From the NCBI GenBank assembly GCA_030696775.1, contig JAUYRN010000031.1, positions 1-64,000 of the forward strand: a stretch of 64,000 nucleotides of DNA, read 5' to 3'. Positions 42,870 through 49,500 of the stretch are shown here, piece by piece. Every line of letters starts with the position of its first letter. Position 1 is the first letter of the stretch. The notes under the pieces were generated by a model, which saw only the letters and a program-made list of their open reading frames with translations, was not told the DNA's origin and made no database searches. The DNA is from Sulfuricurvum sp. (GTDB taxonomy: Bacteria; Campylobacterota; Campylobacteria; Campylobacterales; Sulfurimonadaceae). The position numbers were made by a program, and so were the translations under genes.

Positions 42870-43934
42870 CTAGCTTTTTAATAATGGAAGTGTATTAAGT
42901 AGATTTTCACAATATTCCCACTGATCCAATGTCTCTTTCCACTCAGAGGGAATCGCATTAACGCCTTTGTACGCACCCAATACCATCCCGATGGCAATAG
43001 AACGAGAAGCATTATCGCCCCCGACCATAGCATTCGCTTGTAATGCTTTTTTTAAACCCTCTGCTTCATTGGCATACTTGAGAATAAAATAAACCGCTCC
43101 TGGAAGTGTACCCTCTGTCGGGCTCGCCTTACCCACTTTTATCGGCTCTGAGCGTCCAATATCCCACAATCGTGCCATACTGGTCAATGCCAGATCATCT
43201 ACGAAAGGTTCCTTCGACAATGCTGACTCAGGATTGGTTGCTTCCGTAAATTTTGCAATCGCCTGCGCTACTTTACGCTCCACAAAACCGCCCATCTGTA
43301 CGGCGACCGCTTCAATCGCGTCTTGAGGAGAAGAACCATTGATGACACGATGTGTAACACGAGCAAAAAATTCTCCACCACCGAGTGCTTCACTGTTTTT
43401 ATGGGTAAACATACATGCTCGAGCAACATTTGCCAGCTCTTCTTCGTTTTCATAATAACCATGTGCGGCAACATGACGAATCGCCATTGCATTCGAAATT
43501 CCCCCTAAACGTTCTACTGGGACACCTTGTCGTACTTGTGCATACGTTTCTTTGGTCATGGTACAAATCCATGAACCCCATCCGTTTTCAAGACGATTCA
43601 TCCAATGCCCAATCATGGTACTCACATCAAAAGCTCTTGGCGGTACCGCAGTAGAACTCAAATGTTCTAAAACAACGACATTGTAATCACCATAATCGGT
43701 AGTACCTCCCGCACTTTTCCCCGGATGGTAGTTACGCTCACCCCAACCAATGCCATGGGTTTGACCACCCATCATTTCTCCGGGTGACATAAACTTCTCA
43801 ATAGGTTTATCCCCATACGCTCTAAAAATCTTCTGCGCATCATACTCGTAATGACTCCCCAGACAAAGGGCATCACCCACTAAAGCACCGAAAAATGCTC
43901 CTCTAATTGCCTCTTCTTTTGTAACATGGTCCAT
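42870..43934 (-). CDS. ADP-ribosylglycohydrolase-like protein
   Basis: 354 residues from the ATG at 43934 (GGATGATAGT upstream; the TTG at 43946 was rejected). DraG/ARH fold: GAFFGALVGDALCLGSHYEYD (residues about 10-30), the first metal region AGGTTDYGDYN, and the second AMVGGDNASRSIAIGMVLGAYKG. Canonical enzymes usually have TDDT and GGDTDT at these sites. Here the second acidic ligand of GGDxD is replaced (DNA), so the metal site may differ and the activity is uncertain. Leads a two-gene unit with the OvoA-type methyltransferase. Confidence 0.75.
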   Translation of the reverse strand: MDHVTKEEAIRGAFFGALVGDALCLGSHYEYDAQKIFRAYGDKPIEKFMSPGEMMGGQTHGIGWGERNYHPGKSAGGTTDYGDYNVVVLEHLSSTAVPPRAFDVSTMIGHWMNRLENGWGSWICTMTKETYAQVRQGVPVERLGGISNAMAIRHVAAHGYYENEEELANVARACMFTHKNSEALGGGEFFARVTHRVINGSSPQDAIEAVAVQMGGFVERKVAQAIAKFTEATNPESALSKEPFVDDLALTSMARLWDIGRSEPIKVGKASPTEGTLPGAVYFILKYANEAEGLKKALQANAMVGGDNASRSIAIGMVLGAYKGVNAIPSEWKETLDQWEYCENLLNTLPLLKS

Positions 43935-43994
43935 ACTATCATCCAATTTTTTTACGAGTTTATCCGATTATAGTATTGAATTTAAATTGTTTTA

Positions 43995-44023
43995 TTGCTT
44001 TTTTGCTTTTTTTCAGCTATACT
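43995..44023 (+). promoter_or_regulatory. promoter of the cold-shock gene
   Basis: TTGCTT (43995-44000), 17-base spacer, TATACT (44018-44023). Predicted start near 44030, giving a leader of about 144 bases. Confidence 0.55.
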
Positions 44024-44075
44024 TCAGATATTGAAAGATGATTTAGAGTTTCATCTTTAGCTAGCTCTCTATTGA

Positions 44076-44170
44076 AGACCTTTTGTTAACAGTACGGCCC
44101 GCTCTAAGAATACTCCACTTTATATTTTCGACCACCACGGCAACGCGGTGTATTTTTAACAAAAAGGTCT
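44076..44170 (+). promoter_or_regulatory. structured leader of csp, candidate thermosensing switch
   Basis: AGACCTTTTGTTAA (44076-44089) pairs with TTAACAAAAAGGTCT (44156-44170) as 14 bp with one bulged A. The second arm contains the AAGG ribosome-binding site. Inside the loop, 44133-44150 forms CACC-A-CG / CG-C-GGTG capped by GCAA, a GNRA-type tetraloop. cspA-family leaders are known to switch structure with temperature. The pairing here is read directly, the switching is inferred. Confidence 0.65.
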
Positions 44171-44173
44171 ACT

Positions 44174-44392
44174 ATGGCAGATGTAATCAACGGAACAGTA
44201 AAATGGTTCAATGGCGAAAAAGGTTTTGGATTTATCCAACAAGATAATGGAGACAAAGATTTGTTTGTTCACTTTCGTCAAATTAACCGTACTGGTTATG
44301 GTCGTGTTTCACTTGAAGAAGGTCAAAAAGTAACTTATACTGTTGGCCAAGGTGAAAAAGGTCCACAAGCAGAGAACGTTACAGCACTGTAA
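44174..44392 (+). CDS. cold-shock-domain protein
   Basis: 72-residue single OB-fold RNA/DNA-binding protein with both RNP motifs: [10 protein letters not shown] (about 13-22) and [10 protein letters not shown] (about 29-38). The family melts RNA secondary structure at low temperature or during growth changes. Translation starts in the structured leader described above. A strong terminator follows, so it is transcribed alone. Confidence 0.95.
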   Translation: MADVINGTVKWFNGEKGFGFIQQDNGDKDLFVHFRQINRTGYGRVSLEEGQKVTYTVGQGEKGPQAENVTAL

Positions 44393-44400
44393 CTTCTTCT

Positions 44401-44425
44401 TATTGAGTAGGTTCCCTACTCAATA
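44401..44425 (+). terminator. terminator hairpin after csp
   Basis: TATTGAGTAGG (44401-44411) and CCTACTCAATA (44415-44425) form a perfect 11-bp stem with a TTC loop. A pyrimidine-rich tail follows without a long T-run. Confidence 0.7.
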
Positions 44426-44483
44426 TCTTCTACTTCACTCTTTTAAATCGTTTCATAACAACTTATTCATTCACCTTTCCAAA

Positions 44484-44489
44484 TATAAT
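44484..44489 (+). promoter_or_regulatory. -10 box of the two-gene unit after csp
   Basis: TATAAT with no clear -35 partner. The 5' leader would be about 30 bases and contains AAGGA in front of the first ATG. Confidence 0.4.
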
Positions 44490-44527
44490 ATCAACCAACC
44501 CTATTCAAGATCACTAAGGATCACCCA

Positions 44528-44713
44528 ATGGAAAGCAGAGAAGCCGTTTTAGAGGCCCTTTCAAAAGGCAAAAAACTCACTAGTAGCGTTACTGGCTTAC
44601 AATACATTTACATTGATGGCAAACTTCATGCGCGCCATGGAGAAAAAAATGATTGGAATCAAAGTGAACTTTGTTTCGACAATCCTCCATCATGGCTCAA
44701 TCTAAGAGACTAA
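44528..44713 (+). CDS. small hypothetical protein
   Basis: 61 residues (MESREAVLEALSKGKKLTSS), soluble, with aromatic residues near the end. I do not recognise a family. AAGGA lies 7 bases upstream. The next gene (ywbE-like) follows after 9 bases, so both are one operon. Confidence 0.6.
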   Translation: MESREAVLEALSKGKKLTSSVTGLQYIYIDGKLHARHGEKNDWNQSELCFDNPPSWLNLRD

Positions 44714-44722
44714 GGACACAGT

Positions 44723-44914
44723 ATGAATGGAAACGAACGTAAAAATATTCAATCGGGTAAGCGAGTCACCATCGTCCTAAAGCAAGATCAATCTTCGGGA
44801 AAACTTACCGAGGGAATCGTACGGGACCTTCTTACTAACTCCTCTTCTCATCCTCATGGTATCAAAGTACGATTAATGAGCGGTGAAGTTGGTCGCGTTA
44901 AAGAAGTCTTTTAA
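44723..44914 (+). CDS. YwbE-family small protein
   Basis: 63-residue protein typical of the YwbE/DUF2196 family: NIQSGKRVTIVLKQDQSSGKLTEGIVRDLLTNSSSHPHGIKVRLMSGEVGRVKE. Probably a small beta-barrel nucleic-acid-associated protein; function unknown. Its 3' end overlaps the convergent VanZ-like gene by 17 bp. Confidence 0.85.
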   Translation: MNGNERKNIQSGKRVTIVLKQDQSSGKLTEGIVRDLLTNSSSHPHGIKVRLMSGEVGRVKEVF

Positions 44915-45263
44915 AAGACTCGCGTGACGAACAAATAAATTTGTAGACAATAACTCCTATTATAATTCCAATACTATCTGCGACAATGTCCATAAACGAA
45001 GAAGATCGTCCCGGTATAAAATACTGTGTTGCTTCGATTTGAAAACCAACAAGTAATAAAAGAGCAATTTTTTTACGTGTTGAGAAATGAGTGTACGCAA
45101 AACTTAGTAGAATAAAGAGCACAAAAAATGCGATAAAATGGTTTTGTTTATCCCAAAGACCGTCTAACACTTCAATATGTTGTGGTGTCAATGCCAAATA
45201 TTCAATAACTATGAAATTGATATACAATGCACTTTTAAAAAGATTGGTTATCGTTGATCGCAT
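44898..45263 (-). CDS. VanZ-like membrane protein
   Basis: 121 residues, four membrane segments. The VanZ-like signature includes QNHFIAFFVLFILLSFAY, FQIEATQYFIPGRSSSFMDIVADSIGIIIG. The family role is poorly known. The ATG at 45263 (MRSTITNL) was chosen; it overlaps the glycosylase gene by 29 bases. Confidence 0.72.
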   Translation of the reverse strand: MRSTITNLFKSALYINFIVIEYLALTPQHIEVLDGLWDKQNHFIAFFVLFILLSFAYTHFSTRKKIALLLLVGFQIEATQYFIPGRSSSFMDIVADSIGIIIGVIVYKFICSSRESFKRLL

Positions 45264-45903
45264 TCTGACAGATTTCCACATTCACCACTTTCCCTTTACT
45301 ATTATTTTTAACATACTCCACAATCATGCCATGAAAATGGGCAAATGTCCGCTGAAGTGCCTCATCATCGCAATGTTCCCGTATTCCACGTTCACACCAC
45401 TCCTGCAAATCATCATAACTTTCGAATTCGTAACCAAAAGCTTTTAATAGACGTGCAGTATAGCTGTCTACGACCATGGCATCACGCATACAGGCATAAC
45501 AGAGAATCGAATCTGCCGTCTCAGGACCAATCCCTTTTTGATTTAATAACCATTCCCTGCTCACATTCAGTACAAATTCCTCAAATGATCCAAAATCTTC
45601 GAGTATAGCACCACAAAGGCGAATAATATTTTGAGATTTAGCTTTGATGAGTCCACTTGGGTGAATCAGTTCCATGAGTATTTCGGGGTCGCACTTAGAA
45701 AGTGCTTCAAGCGATAGAAGGCCATTTTGGGCAAGATTAGTGAGGGAAACAGTAACTCTTGCCCATTGAGTATTTTGGGTTAAAATCGCACCTATGACGA
45801 CTTCAAATGTGCCGTGTTCTGGCCACCAAAGAGGCTGAGAGTTTTCAAGAAGATTGAGACGTTTTAGTGCAGTGTAAAGTTCGAAAGAGTCGGTTAAATG
45901 CAA
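45235..45903 (-). CDS. MagIII-like / HhH-GPD DNA glycosylase
   Basis: 222-residue helix-hairpin-helix GPD glycosylase for base-excision repair. It most resembles H. pylori MagIII (3-methyladenine excision): HhH NQKGIGPETADSILCYACMRDAMVVDSYTARLL, with Asp in VVDSYT. The EndoIII catalytic Lys position is Glu (GPETAD), and there is no C-terminal Fe-S cysteine cluster. The start is TTG at 45903 with AAGGAG 5 bases upstream. An open frame to 45957 begins MDPRVKPEDDE, which is translated repeat sequence and was rejected. Confidence 0.8.
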   Translation of the reverse strand: MHLTDSFELYTALKRLNLLENSQPLWWPEHGTFEVVIGAILTQNTQWARVTVSLTNLAQNGLLSLEALSKCDPEILMELIHPSGLIKAKSQNIIRLCGAILEDFGSFEEFVLNVSREWLLNQKGIGPETADSILCYACMRDAMVVDSYTARLLKAFGYEFESYDDLQEWCERGIREHCDDEALQRTFAHFHGMIVEYVKNNSKGKVVNVEICQNAINDNQSF

Positions 45904-45926
45904 GTAAGCTCCTTTTTTAAAAGGTT

Positions 45927-46000
45927 CGTCATCCTCGGGCTTGACCCGGGGATCCATCTCCTATTGAACAACTGGATTCCCGCCTTCGCGGGAATGACGA
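45927..46000. repeat. widespread bacterial intergenic double-hairpin repeat
   Basis: CGTCAT (45927-45932) pairs with ATGACG (45994-45999). GATCCA (45951-45956) pairs with TGGATT, and CCCGCCTTCGCGGG forms an inner hairpin. The sequence reads as MDPRVKPEDD in one frame, the known tell-tale of this repeat. It sits just upstream of the MagIII-like gene and ends 3 bases from ymdB. Confidence 0.85.
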
Positions 46001-46003
46001 TAA

Positions 46004-46813
46004 TTAATCTTCAATCCAAGCATCGGTTCTGAGGCTTCTGCCATCATCAAATATTTTGAGTTTAAATGCCTCGGTGCATTTTCCCTCTTCAAGAGTCATA
46101 ATAGCGATTTGGAGAATTTTTCGACATTTTTCTGGTACTTCAAAACGTCCAGCCATACCGGTAATAAATCGTTCCAAAGGGACTTTGGCATCCATTCCGA
46201 TAACATTGTCTCGACATCCGCTCAAACCCATATCTGTAAGATAGGCCGTACCTTTTGAAATTTGGAAATCATCACTTCCTACATGGGTATGCGTACCGAT
46301 AATACCGCTTGCTTCACCTTGAAGCAACATCATCATGGCACGCTTTTCACTCGAGGCTTCTGCATGGAAATCGAGGAAGATATGGTTAATTCCTTCTTCT
46401 TTAAGTTGCGCCACGGTATCACGAGCGCATCGAAACGCATTATCAACATACGGCATTCCATAATGCCCCATGATGTTGAGCACGGCAAGCTTTTCACCTG
46501 CTACATCAAACACTCGGCATCCGATTCCAGGTACACCTGCTGGATAATTGTGAGGACGGAGCAAGGGAAGTGATTCTAGGAGAGGAAGTATATCTTTTTT
46601 ATCCCATGTATGATTTCCGCCGGTCATCACATCGATACCGCTATCAAAGAGCTCTTGTGCATTTTTTAATGTTAGACCAAAACCATGCGAGGCGTTTTCG
46701 TAATTGGCAATGGCAAAATCTATTCCGTGTTCACGTCTAAGTTTTTTAACGTGTTCTTTAATCATCACTCGTCCCGGACGACCGACGACATCCCCTATAA
46801 ATGCTATCTTCAA
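46004..46813 (-). CDS. ymdB: YmdB-family metallophosphoesterase
   Basis: TIGR00282-type dimetal phosphodiesterase of 269 residues. Motifs: FIGDVVGRPGR (metal Asp), NYENASHGFGLT, TGGNHTWDKKD, LDFHAEASSEK and GTHTHVGSDDFQI. In Bacillus this family hydrolyses cyclic nucleotides and affects RNA turnover. Starts at TTG (AGGG 6 bases upstream); KIAFIGD fits the family N-terminus. Divergent from the YgjP-like gene. Confidence 0.93.
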   Translation of the reverse strand: MKIAFIGDVVGRPGRVMIKEHVKKLRREHGIDFAIANYENASHGFGLTLKNAQELFDSGIDVMTGGNHTWDKKDILPLLESLPLLRPHNYPAGVPGIGCRVFDVAGEKLAVLNIMGHYGMPYVDNAFRCARDTVAQLKEEGINHIFLDFHAEASSEKRAMMMLLQGEASGIIGTHTHVGSDDFQISKGTAYLTDMGLSGCRDNVIGMDAKVPLERFITGMAGRFEVPEKCRKILQIAIMTLEEGKCTEAFKLKIFDDGRSLRTDAWIED

Positions 46814-46873
46814 TCATTACCCTTTATATGCGTTATCGAAGTTTATCAAAACAATGCTTTTGTATAATACGAT

Positions 46874-47371
46874 ATGCTAAAGTACATCAACGGTTATAAT
46901 CAAACTATCAAAACTCAAATAGAATCTTTACTGCACCAAAACAAGCTTGGTGAATACCTTCTCAATCGCTATCCCGATACCCACAGCTATACCACCGACA
47001 AGAGTCTCTATGATTATGTGATAGAACTTAAAAATACTCATTTACGCAATGCTTCTCCCATCTCAAAAGTCCTCTACGATACTAAAATCCGTGATCTGCA
47101 ATCGGCACTTGGCACACACACTTTTGTCTCAAGAGTTCAAGGGGGAAAACTTAAGGCTAAAAATGAAATCCGAATTTCACATCTTTTCAAAAAAACACCC
47201 GAACCCTTTTTACGAATGATTGTAACCCACGAACTCGCCCATCTCAAAGAAAAAGAGCATAATAAAGCATTTTACAAACTCTGTATCCATATAGAACCCG
47301 AATATCATCAACTGGAGTTTGATGTGAGATTGTATTTGACACAGTGTGCTTATTCTGGAAGTCTTTATTAA
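46874..47371 (+). CDS. YgjP-like zinc metallopeptidase
   Basis: 165 residues with HELAHLKEKEHNKAFYK (HExxH, about residues 119-123). The spacing to a third ligand (His in KEKEHNK) fits the YgjP/DUF45 group. No signal peptide, so probably cytosolic. TATAAT (46863-46868) ends 5 bases before the ATG and no Shine-Dalgarno is seen, so the mRNA may be leaderless. Confidence 0.75.
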   Translation: MLKYINGYNQTIKTQIESLLHQNKLGEYLLNRYPDTHSYTTDKSLYDYVIELKNTHLRNASPISKVLYDTKIRDLQSALGTHTFVSRVQGGKLKAKNEIRISHLFKKTPEPFLRMIVTHELAHLKEKEHNKAFYKLCIHIEPEYHQLEFDVRLYLTQCAYSGSLY

Positions 47372-47488
47372 TCTAGCACTTGGAAATCGTTTGATTACAA
47401 AATATCATTTCCACTTTGTTTGTGCCAAAGTTTTTCATTTTAATTAAATCTGCTACACTTTCAAATTGAATTGGCAAAAAGGTACTCA

Positions 47489-48355
47489 TTGTATTACAGT
47501 AAACTCGTGACATTCCTTCCACTTCTTTTTATTACTCTTCATGCCTCAAATATAGATGAAATCAACACGTTAATTAAAAAAAACACCCTCGTAATTTATG
47601 GTATCAACAATCAACCCAATCAATCTCCCTCTAGCTATGACAGCTTAGGCATATCCTATAATGACAACGATATCAAAATCAAAGTTGAAGGTTCGGATGA
47701 CACTTTCAAATCAGCAGGAGCTTTAACGTACAATCCATTTAAAAATCAGATGTATGTTGTTTTAGGTGCCAATTATATTACTCAAAATTTAGATAGTATG
47801 TACACCAATAATATCAGCCAATATTCTGGCACACTTGGCGGTGGTTACAGGATTGAGAATGATCTCTATTTTGAAGTGGGCAATTCTTTTACTCAGCTAA
47901 AAGCTCCCTCTCTTGATGCTGTAGAGCAAGCTAAAGTCCAAACATTTAATGATACTTATTTGTCGATTGCGAAGTTTATAGAGTTACCTATAGGAACGGT
48001 TAACACAACCTTCAAAGGAGCAAAAATCTATGAAACACTTTCGAAAAAAGAAACCAATTATGTCAGCACAATCAATTACTATTCAAATAATGATATTAAT
48101 TTTGGCTATTCCTATACCAATGCTTCAAACAATATTTCAAACTACTACTCCATCAATTACGGCTACTTTATAACAGAATTTATGGATAATACATCTCTTG
48201 ATATCTGTAATTTAAAAGTTGGTGTCAAAGCTAATTTCAAAGATATTACCAATTTGTCCAGCTATACTGCACCAAATCGTACGAAATCACGCTTACCAAA
48301 ATTGCATAAACTCAACGATGTCATTTTAACCAATAATATGAAGCCACGGCTGTAG
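47489..48355 (+). CDS. outer-membrane beta-barrel-like hypothetical protein
   Basis: 288 residues. The start is TTG at 47489 with AAAAAGG 6 bases upstream; this puts the signal peptide (YYSKLVTFLPLLFITLHAS) at the N-terminus. An earlier TTG at 47471 would add six residues. The mature protein is rich in Asn, Tyr and Ser with alternating strands (LGGGYRIENDLYFEVGNSFT, FGYSYTNASNNISNYYSINYGYF), suggesting a barrel. The basic tail (TKSRLPKLHKL) is unusual for a BAM substrate. No family recognised. Confidence 0.6.
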   Translation: MYYSKLVTFLPLLFITLHASNIDEINTLIKKNTLVIYGINNQPNQSPSSYDSLGISYNDNDIKIKVEGSDDTFKSAGALTYNPFKNQMYVVLGANYITQNLDSMYTNNISQYSGTLGGGYRIENDLYFEVGNSFTQLKAPSLDAVEQAKVQTFNDTYLSIAKFIELPIGTVNTTFKGAKIYETLSKKETNYVSTINYYSNNDINFGYSYTNASNNISNYYSINYGYFITEFMDNTSLDICNLKVGVKANFKDITNLSSYTAPNRTKSRLPKLHKLNDVILTNNMKPRL

Positions 48356-48381
48356 ATTATTATTCTTAGATAGACACTTAT

Positions 48382-49500
48382 TTAGCTTCTTACTAACTCC
48401 ACTAAGGTTTCATAATGCTCTGTATGCGGAAACATATCAAATAATTGCACTTTTTTAACACTGTACTGAGGTAAATACTCTAAATCACGGGCTAAGCTTG
48501 TTGCGTTACAGCTTGAATAGATAATCCGTTCTGGGGCACTTCTCTCAAGCCATTTACATAACTGCTCACCTAGACCCCTGCGCGGAGGATTTACAATAAC
48601 AACATCCACATTTTTCCCTGATACAGCCGTAAAACTTGCTGTATCCATTGCCTCAAAACGAAGGTTTTCAAATCCGATTATTTTTGCCGAATCACGAGCG
48701 CAGGCAATGGCTTCACTCTCTATTTCTATTCCTACAATTTCTCGATCCGCTGCGGCACAATGCAGGGCGAATCCTCCGACACCGCAAAAAAGGTCCCAGA
48801 TCACTTTCGGTTTGCTTTCGCCTACCCATTCTGAAGCGGTTTTATACAGTTTAGCTGCAACATCCGTATTGGTTTGAAAAAAACTTTTGGGTCGTATAAA
48901 AAGAGGAATGCCATTTAGCCGCTCTTCAAGACGAGTACTCTCCGTCAAAAAAATTTCTTCCTCACCCTCTAAAATTGCCATATGAATCGGTTGAATATTT
49001 GCAGTAACAACTTTTAGCTCAGGACACTGTGTAATCAATCCGCTCAAAGCATTTTGAAGCCGTGAAATCACTCCATGTGAACGTAAAACAAAGCGGAGCA
49101 TCATAGAATTATTGTGTTTGCTTCGCGTCAATAAAACGTATTTTAGTTCCCCCTTTTTCAATCTCACATCATAGGCTTTGATGCCCAAACTTCGTAACCA
49201 TGCTTGTGTAGTTTCCAGTACATGCTGCATCGAAGTATCATATAGCGGACATTGAATCAAGCTTACGTCATCTGATAGTCCAAGCACTACACCATCACGA
49301 CTAGGGATCGCTACCATTTTGGCTTTGTTTCGAAATCCTTTTAATGGACTAGAAGAGGGTTTCAAATATTCTTTAGGAGCAAATTTAAAAAGTAACTCAT
49401 GTAAAAGCACACTCTTTTGCTTTAACTGCTCCGCATAAAAAAAGTCAATCCACGAGCAAGAGCGGCAGACTTGTGCATCATAAAAAGAACAAAAACTCAT
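48382..49500 (-). CDS. rlmC: 23S rRNA (uracil-C5)-methyltransferase, RlmC-like
   Basis: 372-residue SAM-dependent RNA m5U methyltransferase of the TrmA/RumA/RumB class. N-terminal Cys residues C4, C12 and C15 (CRSCSWI) can bind a [4Fe-4S] cluster as in RlmC. The catalytic part has DLFCGVGGFALHCA, NPPRRGLGEQL and the nucleophile motif YSSCNATSLARDL, ending with PHTEHYETLVEL. TrmA was considered, but the cluster Cys pattern favours RlmC. It overlaps mfd by one base (TGATG). Confidence 0.88.
   Translation of the reverse strand: MSFCSFYDAQVCRSCSWIDFFYAEQLKQKSVLLHELLFKFAPKEYLKPSSSPLKGFRNKAKMVAIPSRDGVVLGLSDDVSLIQCPLYDTSMQHVLETTQAWLRSLGIKAYDVRLKKGELKYVLLTRSKHNNSMMLRFVLRSHGVISRLQNALSGLITQCPELKVVTANIQPIHMAILEGEEEIFLTESTRLEERLNGIPLFIRPKSFFQTNTDVAAKLYKTASEWVGESKPKVIWDLFCGVGGFALHCAAADREIVGIEIESEAIACARDSAKIIGFENLRFEAMDTASFTAVSGKNVDVVIVNPPRRGLGEQLCKWLERSAPERIIYSSCNATSLARDLEYLPQYSVKKVQLFDMFPHTEHYETLVELVRS

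Noticed and set aside
45904-45957. Extended N-terminus MDPRVKPEDDE of the MagIII-like protein
   Set aside because: It is translated intergenic repeat sequence, and a downstream TTG has a strong ribosome-binding site.
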